Shown here: positions 22,509 to 34,215 of the stretch, one piece after another | How positions within the stretch are numbered: the stretch's first letter is position 1 | Layout: every line of letters begins with the position of its first letter | Assembly (NCBI RefSeq): GCF_010015585.1 | Contig: NW_022985074.1 | Location: 806,026-870,025, forward strand | Direction: 5' to 3' | DNA from: Eremomyces bilateralis CBS 781.70 | Lineage: Eukaryota; Ascomycota; Dothideomycetes; Eremomycetales; Eremomycetaceae | DNA: 64,000 nt | Notes under the pieces: generated by a model | Seen by the model: the letters and a program-made list of their open reading frames with translations, nothing else | Told to the model about the DNA's origin: nothing | The model's database searches: none | Program-made: the position numbers and the translations under genes

Positions 22509-23591
22509 GGCGGCGGTCTGGCGGGACGAACCGCGATGGCAACCGAATTAGAAGGGGTTTGGATACGAGTGTGCCGAAGCGATCCGTGGTAGAGGCGTCC
22601 AAGGTTGTATTGTTGTCCTCTCGGTTTCGGGAATTCGGGGAACTGATGCGCAGCGGCGTGCGATGATGGATGGAACACGGCAAAGTTGAGGAGGGATTTG
22701 GGGAATCGACGGATGGGAAGGAGTCGGTTTAAGAGAATCGTGGCAGTGACAATGGCAGTAACAGAAAACGGGTGTTGTGAAGTGCGTTGCGGACAAAGAG
22801 GGAAGTAAAGGTGCTGCCTCAATAAGCTTGCGTAAGTCAGAAGTAGAGAAGCTCCACGTTGTTCACGTTTGTCGGACTTCTAGAGCCTAGAGGGATGGCC
22901 GATGGCCGACGGGGCAACGCTGCTGGGGCTGCCACGCTTGGCTATTTGCGGCCATTATCCCTGTTTTCACTTTGAATATTGAAATTGAACCTTATGCCTC
23001 AATCCTAATTTCAGAATGTGGAATCACTATTCTCATTTTGGAAATTGTAGAGCAAATCTATCGAGTTTAACAAGAGTCGGCCTGCTCATCAAGGTTGCCC
23101 TGAACTTCACAGCAGAGGGGTGACGTATGGACTTTAGCAATCAGCAATTCAGTATATATGGATGAAGGCCCCCATGCAAAGTCATATTCCGCGGTACCAA
23201 GAGGACTGTAGGTGACAGGAGTGTAAGCACCCGGAAAGTGCAGAATCCTTGGATGAATAATGTAGAGAAGCGACCCGAGTCGGCCACTCCGATTGCTGTC
23301 CCTTCAGACTCACTCATGTCCATCGTGGATGTGGTATCTCGCTGGGGAGCCGGAACTCGGGTCGAGGTTGGTACTGGTGTTGCCTACCACAGGTACAGCG
23401 GGTGATGGATATCTACAGCTTGTGTTCTTGCCAATAGAACGGCAAATCAGCCTCAAATCGTGACATGTATTCGTCCTTCTCCTGATATACCCCGCTATCT
23501 CTATGCCGATCAAGTACAAACATGAAAATGGAGTGAATTTATGCAAACGCATCGCTCACGCCATGGCAAGCAAGCAAGAACTACTTATGGC
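22509..23591. other. Intergenic
   Basis: Upstream of Tvp18 and downstream of NTF2. Short stacked ORFs only; nothing recognised. Part near 22920-23060 is AT-rich. Confidence 0.45.
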
Positions 23592-24196
23592 TTACGCAGC
23601 CGGATAGACTAGTCGGAAGATGTCGTTGAACACGTAATAGCTTCCTTGTCCATCGGGCTTCAGCTGGAACACTTGGCTGTAGCTCATCGGTCGCTGTTCT
23701 TCGTCGACCTAGAACGCGGTCAGTCGGAGAGCCCTGGCGAAACGCACTCGCGGAAAGTGACTCACCAGAAGTGCGCCGGTCACCATCACGACGATCGAGC
23801 CGTCTTCGGCCGCGGGTTGGGCATCGAGACTTGCCACCTGGTGCTTGACTTTTGAGAAGGGAAGGCCCTGTTTCCGAACAGTTAGATGAGTACCTAACGA
23901 GGAGGTTACATCGAGGCACAAACGGTCAACTTCTCCATGATGGCATCGGCGCCCATGGTCGGGGTTTGCTCAAAGGTGAGCATGGAGTTCGGGCGCTGAG
24001 CAGAGCAGGTTAGCGGGATGGTATCGAGGAGGAGGCATAGCAGCAGGAGCCCATACATATAAGCCGGCAAGTTGTGTCCGGTTTCCATCGAAGGTATTAT
24101 AGTAGAATTCGACGAACTGCTCTGGTTCTTGTTAGATTCGTGGCCAAGGTGGGTGAGAAGTTTCGAGAACGTACGGGCGATACCAGTGAAATCCAT
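23592..24196 (-). CDS. ntf2: Nuclear transport factor 2 (NTF2)
   Basis: Five short exons: 24175-24196, 24057-24121, 23924-23995, 23766-23867 and 23592-23708. They sum to 378 nt, exactly 125 aa, the usual NTF2 length. The joined protein begins MDFTGIA-QQFVEFYYNTFDGNR, continues LAGLY-RPNSMLTFEQTPTMGADAIMEKLT, then LPFSKVKHQVASLDAQP, VVMVTGALL and VDEEQRPMSYSQVFQLKPDG, and ends NDIFRLVYPAA. NTF2 is a small homodimer that binds RanGDP and FxFG nucleoporins and carries RanGDP into the nucleus. Introns are 52-61 nt with normal borders. All frames close, so the model is secure. Confidence 0.95.
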
Positions 24197-25708
24197 CTTG
24201 ACAGAGTTAAACGCTGGTCGGCTTGGAATAAGCGTCGGATATTTAGAGAGGTAGGGATGTGAAGAGGCAGAGAGTTGGCGAGTTGGTGAGTTTGATAATT
24301 TAAGAGAATTGTCCGTTGAGCTCTAGAACAGGCAGCGTTCTTTTGCATCCGACTTCCGTTGCGATGCGTTGTTGACGAGGGGCAGCCGCCATGCGACAGC
24401 ATCGGGCAGCAAGGCTGTAAGGCGCCAATCCTTTGTCATTTGCGTGGACTGGACACGTGGATCATTGTTCTTCCGTGGGATACAAGTCACGTGCTATTTT
24501 GAAATCATCGTGAACTTGAAAGTTTTCTCCCACACCTTTCTCATCTTCATTAATCCTTTACAAGTACTTCCTGCTTTAACTGGCACCAAAATGCAAATAA
24601 TGGTGCTTTGGATTGCTCTTGGGCAATATTAACCGTGGTGGTAAGTGAGCCTTTGCTATCTATCCTCCTCTCCAGCCCTGTTCGTCTGATGATTTACCAC
24701 ATAAACGATAACTTCTGAATCTCATGAAGAGAAAATTCAAGTTCAAGCTCAACAATCTGACTTTCGTCAACCCCTTTCAACTTGTTTCATGTAGCTTTAT
24801 GGCACAGAGACTAACAAACTATACAGACTTCCACATACCTACCGTAGTGGGCGATGTTCACTGCAGGTAACATTGTATACATCTGCCCGCGGAACCTATG
24901 ATGTTGTATAAGTCGAGCATGATTGGATGTACAGACCAATTGAGCTATCAACATAGATATCTTCATGAATGAATTCATCCAAGACAAAATCCTTTGTATA
25001 TTGATGTGCTGCACTTTGAAGCGTGATGTACTGTGCCAGACGTAGAGCAACTGCTGATGGTAATAATTCTTCCACCTATTTCACAGACTGGAGACTGAGG
25101 GCTGGTCTTTGCCATCTATTGGAATCATGTGTTTACTCTATTGCCTTGCTCGCAAAACTCGGAGCAATCATGATGTTCGCCCACTTCGGAAGGACTTGCG
25201 AGTCGTGCCTTGTGTGACTTGTGAGGCAAACATCTGGAACTGCGCCTCCACTCTCCATGAAGTTCCCGTCCCCAACATCTGAGCATACCTCCACGGAAAC
25301 CGAAAATATGCCTTGTCCTACATAAATTTCACGGAGAACGCGTGGCAGCAGCCAAGCCTCTGATGCTCGTAACTGAAACCAAACTGTGCCGCAACCTGCG
25401 CAACTGAACCAGCTTCCATACCTCTCGGCGTTCTCCCGTGCATTCAACATCAGTGGAACCGCTCATCACTTCCGCTACGGAATGGAAGTTGTCCCGATCA
25501 TTGATGCCATGACGTTTCAGGGAAGAGGCTCAGCTCATGCCTTCATTCACGTAGGCCCAAGTGAATGGAGCCGATTGCAGGTATTAAAGTCGACGGATAT
25601 CCTGAACGAAGGATCAACTACCTGTAAGTGTTCAGAGAGAAACTTTATATCCATCTCAGAGCATCCCCTGTTACGTTTGAGCCAATTTTTTATACAAGAG
25701 TCAACAAC
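24197..25708. other. Intergenic 1.5 kb
   Basis: No recognisable gene. It contains the NTF2 promoter at its left end and the promoter of the orphan gene at 25709. AT-rich around 24480-25080. In-frame codons upstream of 25709 (from 25628) lack an ATG and are read as leader. Confidence 0.45.
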
Positions 25709-26890
25709 ATGGCCTTCGGACAATCCACGGTTCCTCTGGGCCCAGTCCGTGCAATCAACAACCACGATGCTCCTCTTCCAGTCCATGCAATCAACCACCA
25801 CGATGCCCCTCTTCCAGATTACAACAGCCTCACTTCGCAGGAACAAGCGGAGTTGAGGGCTTCAGACCGCGACGTCTTCTCGGATGACTATGAAGCTCCA
25901 CCTCCACCCCCCACCTACGCCGATAGCACAGGCAACAGACCATCATATAGCCCTCCGACCAATATTAAAGAGAAGGATCCCTCTTGGTTGGCTCCACCAC
26001 CAGACGATAGCCTCTATGGAGCCCAACCGGCCCCCGCACCAACCGCAACCAGCTCACGATCCCCAGCCCCGAGCATCCGCTCTGTCGTCACCACCGATCC
26101 TGGCACGTTCGTCCCAGGACACGTCCTCAAGGTCTCCTCCCTAGGAATCTCCTTGGTTCGACTTCCCGTCCGGTATTCGGAACTCGAAATCCCCATCCAG
26201 CGGGAAGACGGCAGCTCAGCGTACATGTCCCTTCGGGAGACGAAGGCCACTGGCAACAGCGTCCTCATGCGGAACGACAGCGTCGGCGCCAACGGTCAGA
26301 TTAATGCCCGGCTCGTCGCCACGACCGAATATAACTTCGGCCCGTCCAAGCATCCGGTCATCCGTTGCATGCCGATGGGATCGTCAGGATTTTCTCGTCC
26401 ATCGGCGCCGACCTCCCCAGGGCAGGCCTCGACCGATTGGCAGAACGTGTGGGAACAAGGAAAGGAAGGCGTCGAGGTCCTGGGGACGGGGAAATGGACA
26501 CGAAAGACCTACGGGTTCACTTCACCCGAAGGCGGCGCATTCGAGTGGCGCTACGTCCAGGAGCGGGATGCTTCAGGCCAGCAACAGCTGACCATCGCCC
26601 TCGTCATGCTGCAGAACCGAAGTCAGTATGAAGGGGGGAACGCCAGGAAGGGCAAGGGGCCCGAGGGCGTGACAGTCGCGCAGCTCGTCCGAAACGAAGA
26701 CACTCGGCCCCCCGGCGTCAGCAAGAACAACGCCGGGAATGGAGGAAACCTGGTTTTCCATCGCGACGCGCCCAAGTACATCTCGGAGGAGCTGGTGGTG
26801 GCGACGTGCTTGGTGATGCTGAAGAAAGAGGTCGACCGACGGAGAATGGTGCAGTATATGATGCTTGGTGCCGCCGTGGTTATACTTTAA
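25709..26890 (+). CDS. Fungal orphan, proline-rich N-terminus plus globular domain
   Basis: Single exon, 393 aa from the first in-frame ATG (MAFGQSTVPLGP). Residues 12-35 are an imperfect 12-residue tandem repeat (PVRAINNHDAPL / PVHAINHHDAPL), followed by a Pro/Ala/Ser-rich stretch with PPPPPTY. From about 150 a globular region follows (TFVPGHVLKVSSLGISLVRL, SELEIPIQREDG, YGFTSPEGGAFEWRYV) and ends with a charged helix and hydrophobic tail (YMMLGAAVVIL). The alternation of short strands hints at a tubby/LURP-one-like barrel, but this is only impression. PPxY-type motifs suggest WW or arrestin partners. Family not recognised; function unknown. Confidence 0.7.
   Translation: MAFGQSTVPLGPVRAINNHDAPLPVHAINHHDAPLPDYNSLTSQEQAELRASDRDVFSDDYEAPPPPPTYADSTGNRPSYSPPTNIKEKDPSWLAPPPDDSLYGAQPAPAPTATSSRSPAPSIRSVVTTDPGTFVPGHVLKVSSLGISLVRLPVRYSELEIPIQREDGSSAYMSLRETKATGNSVLMRNDSVGANGQINARLVATTEYNFGPSKHPVIRCMPMGSSGFSRPSAPTSPGQASTDWQNVWEQGKEGVEVLGTGKWTRKTYGFTSPEGGAFEWRYVQERDASGQQQLTIALVMLQNRSQYEGGNARKGKGPEGVTVAQLVRNEDTRPPGVSKNNAGNGGNLVFHRDAPKYISEELVVATCLVMLKKEVDRRRMVQYMMLGAAVVIL
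25742..25813 (+). repeat. 36-bp tandem duplication inside coding sequence
   Basis: Two adjacent 36-bp copies (25742-25777 and 25778-25813), differing at three positions, encode a duplicated 12-residue unit in the orphan protein's N-terminus. The length is a multiple of three, so the frame is kept. Confidence 0.85.
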
Positions 26891-28666
26891 TAAACTTGCC
26901 ATGCGATTTTCTTGGGCTTTCCGGTGTTTGGGATGAGTTCGGCATCGAATCCCAGGCAGATGCTTGGAGAACCGCCGATATTTCGGAAAAATAGGTATCC
27001 ATATTATCGTTGCGGTCAATAGTGAACGTTTGTATCATACTTAACACTACCGCTCTATAAGTTATGAAACCTCATTCCGAGACTTGTTCGGTGGGCTCAT
27101 TGGCACCGCGCTTGATTGTTGCGAATGTGCTCGGTAGTAGGTACTACCTATAACCTGGTAGGTAGCCTGATTTGTGCACGAGCTGTTGGACCCGCCGTCG
27201 GCGCTGAGGATATCCCTCTTTTGGTGTTGCATTCATGTTCCGGACTCTAACAGGGTTACACGCCGGGTTCTAATTACCGTACCCCCCATCAACCGATCGG
27301 CCTAAAATCTTACTGTTCGAACTCCGAAGGGCGAAGACCCTCGGGTTCACCTGTCGCGAAGGGCATGTTTTTCAAGGTCCTGACTTCCTGAGGAAGCGGG
27401 GATAATATTGCAAGAGCGCATCAATATCATGCTCGATAGTCGTCAATGCGTGCAGCAGGACCATCCCGACTTCTTCTCTGTGGATAAACAATGGGACCCT
27501 GGTACATCCCGAACTGTCGAGAGTCATTTAGCTTTTGTGCTACATCAGAGTTCATACATGTCCAATCCCCTGAACGAGTAGAAGTCTCGTGCTGCCACCT
27601 GCATGTCACCAATGCTAGCTGGTAGGTTTCTTGGGTTGCCTTGTTGCCTGGTGATGGAACTCCGCACTTCACCACCCCTGGGCCCTGAAATCTGAATCCT
27701 GATTTCCTGAATGACGATCATCTCGATTTGTGGCAAGGAGGACGGCAATCCTCACCTATGGCGGCTCGTCGTGCGCCTGGCTGGAGGGTTCATTTCATTC
27801 CGACGTCCCTTTGAAGACTGAATGGCTAGAAACACCACAGCCTTTCCAGTCTCCTGAACAGCTTGACCTGAGCATCTGGCGCCATTCACCCTCCCTCCCG
27901 TCCACTTTGGTGTCCATGTGCGTCGGGCTCAGTTCCCCGTGTTACATTCGCGTGCAAGTTGTGTAGCACTCAGCGCCTGGGACTCCATTTGTGGTTCATA
28001 TCCGGACAGACCACGGGGCCCACTGTTCCCCGCAACTTCCAGCAGAATAATACCAGAAGGGCTCAAGGTCCTGGTTGGGTTGGACTCATTGGAGCCTTTA
28101 CCCCAGACTTTCATCCACGCCAATGGAAGAGCCGATATGAAGCTTTGTCCTTCCTAACCTGACTGAGTCCGACCTCCGTAGACATGGTAGGATCGTGATC
28201 CAGGAAAGCGGCCGCTGGATTCCCCAGAGCTATTATCCACTGTAACTTCGCGTTGCTAGCGCGATGCGGAGTTACATGACTAGGTTTTTCGAGAAGCATG
28301 GAGGTGTGAATATGCTCCTGAATTGCAGGATTGGGTACGACTATAGGCACGGCTGAATTCGATTTTGTGAACCCAGGCAGTGAATCGTGGAATTAACCAG
28401 CCGCCAGGGAATACTGAATGGCGATCAGCGATGGATAGCATCGGCGACTGACCCATGACCAAGAGGCAAGGAAGGTGCATTCGCCATCTGGATAGTCCTC
28501 TTCTGTTATATGCGGCAGGCGACTCCTACTTTCTGGCCGCCTCCTCAGCGTTTCTTCTCGCAGTCAGTCTTCTGTTGGGTCACAACTTCAATGTCTTCCC
28601 TGATTCTCTAAACGTCGAATCTTTCAAATACACCGAATCTGAGTGACACCAATCGGATTCTTCACA
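26891..28666. other. Intergenic 1.8 kb
   Basis: Small frames on both strands without motifs. The right half should carry the transporter promoter. Nothing else recognised. Confidence 0.45.
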
Positions 28667-30721
28667 ATGAAGACATTCTACAATGTCTACGCGATCTGCG
28701 GGTTCGCCGCGATCGGTACGGAGTCCATTTACTTTTCCAGAAGCTTGCTAAATGTTATCATGTAGGCGGTGGACTGTTCGGCTTTGACATCTCGTCGATG
28801 TCTGGCGTCCTCGGGACACAGGCCTACAAGAACTACTTCGACAACCCTGTTTCGTACCGACAAGGAGGCATTACTGCGAGCATGCCAGCCGGGTCGTTCT
28901 TCGGCGCCCTTGCGAGTAGCTTCATAGCTGACAGGTTCTCCCGCCGTGCTGCTATTCAGATTGCGAGTGTGATTTGGATCATCGGTTCCATGTGAGATTC
29001 CCCGACGATCAGTGCGTGATCCTTCCCATGCTGAAACTGCCGCTACAGTCTCCAGGCCGCTTCGAACGGGATCCCTCTTCTATGTGTCGGGAGAGTTATT
29101 TCAGGCGTATCTATCGGTATTTGTTCTACCATCGTACCGGTTTATCAATCGGAGATAGCGCCGAAGAATATTCGGGGCCGTGTCGTCTCCTTTCAGCAGT
29201 GGGCTATCACTTGGTGAGTTGTTACGTGGACAGGAACGGACAAATTACACAGCGGAACCATTTCGAAGTTCTTCTCCATCCTTCTATATTATCAATCTTC
29301 TCTTCCTTTGGCGCAATAACTGACATAGTTCTTCAGGGGTATCTTGATCCAATATTTCATCCAGTATGGGGCTTCTCACGTCGATGGCGGGGCAACAAAC
29401 CCAACTCAGGGAACAGCAGCATTCCGTATCCCTTGGGGAATCCAAGCTGTCCCTGGTGCAATCCTACTAATTGGCTTGTTCTTTTTCCCGCGAAGCCCAC
29501 GTTGGTTGGCATCTAAGGATCGATGGGATGAAGCCCTCCTGGTTCTCGCAAACCTTCATGCGAAGGGCGACATCAACGATCCGAAAGTTCTTGCTGAATA
29601 CAAGGAAATCGAGGAAGCCTTGAGGTTCGAGCGCGAGGAAGCGACCAATAGCTTCCAAGCCCTCGTGCAGCCGCGTATGCTGAAGCGAGTCATACTAGGG
29701 ATGTCCATCCAGATGTGGAGTCAGCTGTATGTTTTGCAATATGTCTTGCAGTTGATAATGCATACTAACATATATTCAGGTCTGGTATGAATATCATGAT
29801 GTATTGTAAGTTTTTCCGAACCTTACATACCGTGTTTCTCTGCTCACCAAAATAGATATTGTGTATATCATGGAAGCCAGTGGCCTCGGCAACCCGCTTC
29901 TCACAGCATCCATCCAGTACATCCTCAATGTGGCACTCACACTCCCTGCAATTCTCTACTTAGACAAATGGGGTCGTCGTCCAGCTCTTCTTCTTGGATC
30001 GTTCGGCATGATGGTTTGGCTCTTCATCTCTGGCTCCGTCCAGGGGGTCTATGGCAAGCCGAACCCTGGGACAGATCCAACGCTCAGTGACATCAGCTGG
30101 GTGCTCGCAGACAATCCAGCTGCCAGCCGAGCAGTCGTTGCGGCCTCTTAGTAAGTCCTCGGGATCCCCTCCGCCCCACCCCCACCCACCCCCTTTTCCC
30201 CAGATAGGTCCAATCCTAACTTTGATCTAGCTTATTCGTCTGTACATTTGCAACCACGTGGGGACCCGTGAGCTGGACATATCCTAGCGAGATCTTTCCC
30301 TCGAAGGTTCGAGCCAAAGCGGTGTCGCTAGCCACCGCATCGAACTGGGCGTGGAATTGCGCTCTCGCTTTTGGCGTCCCACCTCTCCTCTGGAACATCA
30401 ACTGGAAGATGTACATGATATTCGCAGCTTTTAATGGCGCTGCCTTCATCCACATGTTCCTGACTGCCCCCGAGACTAAGGGGAAAACACTCGGTAAGCC
30501 CTTTCGTCCTGGTTTTCGATATCTCGTGGAGATCACGTGACTAATTCAGTCTCGCAGAGGAAATGGACGAAGTCTTCGATTCCGGCAGGCCAGCATGGAG
30601 GAGCGCACCAAAGGAGTCGCGACTAGAGAGACTCCAGAATGAAATCGAGAAGGGCAATGTCAAGGTCACCGTTCCGAGCAAGATCGGTACTACAGAGGTT
30701 GTTGAGGAGAAGACGAACTAG
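28667..30721 (+). CDS. MFS sugar (hexose-type) transporter
   Basis: Eight exons: 28667-28715, 28766-28991, 29049-29213, 29337-29726, 29780-29805, 29856-30150, 30231-30493 and 30558-30721. Total 1578 nt, 525 aa, every junction in frame. Family signatures of the sugar porter group are present: GGGLFGFDISSMSG in helix 1, ADRFSRR between helices 2 and 3, VPVYQSEIAPKNIRGR, FFPRSPRWLASKDRW after helix 6, DKWGRRPAL, and PETKGKTLEEMDEVFD at the end. It should import hexoses at the plasma membrane by proton symport. It resembles high-affinity glucose-type carriers of fungi, but the exact sugar cannot be read from sequence. Intron 6 carries an unusual C-rich tract (about 30166-30200). Confidence 0.93.
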
Positions 30722-31156
30722 GCGGGAAGGCACCCTTCACGTGTCCCGATTCCGATATTCTGCCACTGGCGTCCATGACATGAGGCATACATTATTCGAT
30801 TGCGAAGGGTTCACGAGAGCAAGAGCGCCGGAAGGATTACATTGATGCGAGTCTCTGTCTCATGGCCTATCACTTTTATTCGCTGGAACATGGACATACA
30901 CAGCGTCTATGTATTACCGTAGCACTAGGTAGAGAAGCAGACAGAATTGAATGATAGTTTCCAATAACGAGAGAATCATGCCCGCCCATGCAAATGATCG
31001 GGATATGATCCTACCTGGTGGACTCTATCGTGATGCCCTGAACGCCGTTGTTAATGACCCGTTTGCGCCCAACAACCTGATCCATCCACCAGCTATTTTT
31101 CATGTGTTTATCGTAACTGAGCCGCAGGGTTGCTGTTTGCCCGGAGCCGCCTGTGA
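30722..31156. other. Intergenic between converging genes
   Basis: A 435-bp gap between the transporter (+) and Ubc6 (-) 3' ends; 3' UTR/terminator sequence presumably. No gene. Confidence 0.5.
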
Positions 31157-32053
31157 CTACGAGGAGTCCGTAGTTCCATCACCTAGCAGACGAGCCAATA
31201 TAACATAACCAAACACCACCACCAACCCAATCTTCCACTTATTCCTTGCCACCCATCCTCCACCCACCTGCCCAGCCTGTCGAGCCGCTTGACCTCCCTC
31301 GACCATCGCACCGAGTCCGGACGTACTTGAACCCGGTCTTCGTCTCAGAGCTGCGGCCGTGGAGTTACATGGGCCCGGGCCCGCCGCCGAGGAGCTGACG
31401 ACGTATCCGGTCTTCGGGTCGATTCGCTTCTCTGTCATCCATTTCCAGTTTTGCTCATCCAGCTCCGGAAACTCCTTTCGGAACTTAGCGCCACCATCAC
31501 CAGCCTTGACTGCGCCGATGCCCGCGAGACCATTTCCCCCATTGTTGCTACCCGACCGTGCTGTCGCTTCTTGTTCAGGACTGACACCCGGTATGATGCG
31601 GTTGGACGATCCGCCCCCTGTTGAATTCCACCAGCGCGTCCTTGCGGCGAACAATCGCCTTTCGGCTTCGTTGGCTCTTACACTTCCGGTCGTCATCTCT
31701 TCGCTGGTCATGAAGCTCATCAAGCCCACGAGGATCGTGCTAACCCCCCATGCAGGGTTGAAGCTCTTGGGATGGAAGTCGGAGATGCTGAGACATAATC
31801 GTGTACTTGGCTGGAAGCGGCCACTGGGAGTGTGCATGCGGATGGCCGGAGGAGCGAACGGGTAGTCTGGTGGAAATTGGAGCGTGCCCCAGTATTGACC
31901 GCCCTCGTACGGTGTCTGTGGCGGGCCGGTGAGGATGTAGTGCCATTCGAGAATGTTGGACTCCGAAGGGTGGGCACTAATGTAAGGGACGGGCTGTTTT
32001 ATGATGGCTTGATAGTCCTTCTGGAGTCGTTTTGTTGCCTGAGGAGTAGCCAT
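31157..32053 (-). CDS. ubc6: Ubc6, ER-anchored ubiquitin-conjugating enzyme E2
   Basis: Single exon, 298 aa, starting MATPQATKRLQKDYQAIIKQ at 32053. The E2 fold occupies residues 1-165 with YEGGQYWGTLQFPPDYPFAPP and the catalytic Cys87 in RLCLSISDFHP, followed by FNPAWGVSTILVGLMSFM. A flexible Gly/Ser/Ala-rich middle leads to one C-terminal membrane helix (WKIGLVVVFGYVILARLL), making it a tail-anchored ER protein. Ubc6 attaches ubiquitin to substrates of ER-associated degradation with Doa10-type ligases, and this variant active site (no HPN tripeptide) is typical of the Ubc6 class. It shares a 457-bp divergent promoter with Sam50. Confidence 0.95.
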   Translation of the reverse strand: MATPQATKRLQKDYQAIIKQPVPYISAHPSESNILEWHYILTGPPQTPYEGGQYWGTLQFPPDYPFAPPAIRMHTPSGRFQPSTRLCLSISDFHPKSFNPAWGVSTILVGLMSFMTSEEMTTGSVRANEAERRLFAARTRWWNSTGGGSSNRIIPGVSPEQEATARSGSNNGGNGLAGIGAVKAGDGGAKFRKEFPELDEQNWKWMTEKRIDPKTGYVVSSSAAGPGPCNSTAAALRRRPGSSTSGLGAMVEGGQAARQAGQVGGGWVARNKWKIGLVVVFGYVILARLLGDGTTDSS

Positions 32054-32510
32054 GATTGAACGATATGTGTCGTGAACTCGTGGTACGGTGCCGGATGTGT
32101 CGATGGAGGTAAATGGATACAGACAATCAAGCTGATATGACCAAGTGATGGACGGAGAGAAAGATTCAGGGTGTTTCGAAAGAACTGAATGACTGTAGGT
32201 GACTCAATATGTATCCATTCTGATTTCAGAAGTGATATATTCTTGTGGAAGTGAAGAAAGATTGTAGCTGGATTCAGTTGACGATTTGAGGTTTGGGCGA
32301 CATCCCATATCCGCAATTATGATATGATACAGATACAGATACGCTTTTCAGGCACCAACTGTTAGTTCCTTGTTGCCTTACCATCATCAGACCTCCAGAC
32401 TTTACAATTCCGGTATTAATACACAACCAACGGGTTCTATCCGAGGCGCGTATCATCAGCGTTGTCAATTATCGTCTGTGGATAGGTCCCAATACATCTG
32501 GGCCTTTCCA
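32054..32510. promoter_or_regulatory. Divergent promoter, Ubc6 / Sam50
   Basis: 457 bp between two start codons pointing away from each other, no ORF with gene character. Must hold both promoters. A short ACAGAT repeat lies near 32329-32341. Confidence 0.5.
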
Positions 32511-34215
32511 ATGGCTTCTCCTCTGGATGAAGATGTAAGATCCTGCTTGCTCCCATTGTATGGTCCCTGGCTAACATTGCGACTACTTTCAGGTCTTCGA
32601 CAGGCTCAAGCATACCGAAGAACAAGCTAAGAAAGCGGAGGAGCTCAACGCTCGCTTGCATTCTCAATATGAGAAAGCACAAGCTCGACAAGCGGAGGTG
32701 GTGAGTATCTAGTTCCTCTGACGTTGGGCACCAATTGATTGTCATAGATTGGAAGCAATACGACCCTCCCGGTTACCATCTCATCCGTCCGCGTCCTGAA
32801 CGCTCAGAATACTCGAAAAGGGTTCCTCCACGGCGTGTTCCGACCATTTCTAGAGGCGAATAAGAAGGAGTACTATACTCTGTCAGATGCCCTGGAGGAT
32901 ATCGGGATCGCACATCATAGACTTCGCAAATTCGGTATGAGAGCGAATCGCAATTAGTATTTGGGCCAACGCTGAGATCAAAACTCCAGACATTTTCCGA
33001 GACCCGATTTCCGTATACATCGACCGACCAGACCCCACGGATCCTTCAACGACACCGACCGACATCGACGTGTATTTCTCCGTCAAGGAACGGTCCCGGT
33101 ATACAATCAAGACCGGCACTGAAGTTGGCCATGCCGATGGCTCTGGCTACGCCTCAGCGAATCTCCGCAACCTATTCGGTGGTGCGGAAACGTTGACTGC
33201 CAACGCCTCGGTTGGCATCCGAACTCGCTCAGCTTACTCCGCCGCTTTCGAGACCCCGATCCTATCGAACCCCGACTTCAGCTGGGAAGTTGCTGGTCTT
33301 GCCAGTTCGACATTGAAGAGCTGGGCGAGCCATGAGGAGGCTTTGAAGGGTGGTTTCACGAAACTCAAATGGCAGACGTTAAGCGGCGCTCATAAACATG
33401 AGTTTGGCTACTCCGGTTTGTGGCGCCAGATTACATCGCTTGCATCCAACGCATCCCCAACAGTGCGTGCAGATGCAGGTGATTCCTTCAAATCCGCACT
33501 CACTCATACATGGACCCATGATCTCCGTGACTCCAGGACTCTACCATCCAGGGGCTATCTTGTCAAGACGGTCAGTGAGTTGGCCGGTTTGGGTCCGCTT
33601 CGAGGCGACGTTGCTTTTGCAAAGCTCGAGGGTGAAACGCAGGCCGCTATTCCTATTCCGATCCCTGGCATCAAAGGCGATTCAGGGGTGTCTCTCACCG
33701 CTGGTTTCCGTGGCGGTGTTCTCTATCCCTTGGCACTGGGCGGCAGCGGAAACAACCTGCCAGTGCACTCCCGACTCTCCGACCGATTTCAACTGGGCGG
33801 TCCCACTGATGTTCGCGGGTTCCGGTTAGGTGGCCTAGGGCCGCGCGATGGCCCTGATGCGGTTGGCGGAGATGTGTATGCTGCCGCCGGGGCAAGTTTG
33901 CTGGTCCCTTTCCCGCGAGCCGGTCCGGAGACACCTTTGCGATTCCAAGCCTTCGTGAACGCAGGACGGCTGCTCGCATTGAGGAAATCGAAGGGAGGTG
34001 AATCATCGATGGATAATGCTGCTGTTGCAGAGAGTGTCAAGCAAACAATTCGAGAGTTGGCGGACGGGTTGCCGAGCTGCTCGGCTGGTGTGGGGATTGT
34101 GTATGCGCATCCGGTGGCGCGATTTGAGTTGAATTTTAGTCTACCATTGGTGGCGAGGAAAGGGGAAGATGCAAGGAAGGGCATTAGTTTTGGAGTAGGG
34201 ATGGAGTTCCTATGA
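32511..34215 (+). CDS. sam50: Sam50, mitochondrial outer-membrane sorting barrel
   Basis: Four exons: 32511-32534, 32593-32700, 32748-32934 and 32990-34215; 1545 nt, 514 aa. The start (MASPLDED) lies in a tiny first exon. After a coiled, charged stretch (RLKHTEEQAKKAEELNARL) comes a single POTRA-like domain (VRVLNAQNTRKGFLHGVF) and then a long Omp85 barrel with alternating Gly/aromatic strands. The barrel holds the FRLGG box (FQLGGPTDVRGFRLGGLGP) and ends in a strand closing with Phe (ISFGVGMEFL). Sam50 is the core of the SAM complex, inserting beta-barrel proteins such as Tom40 and porin. Length is usual. The gene is intact. Confidence 0.94.

Noticed and set aside
30639-30845. Plus-strand frame over the transporter 3' end
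   Set aside because: Overlaps the last transporter exon, which reads cleanly to PETKGKTLEEMDEVFD and its stop.
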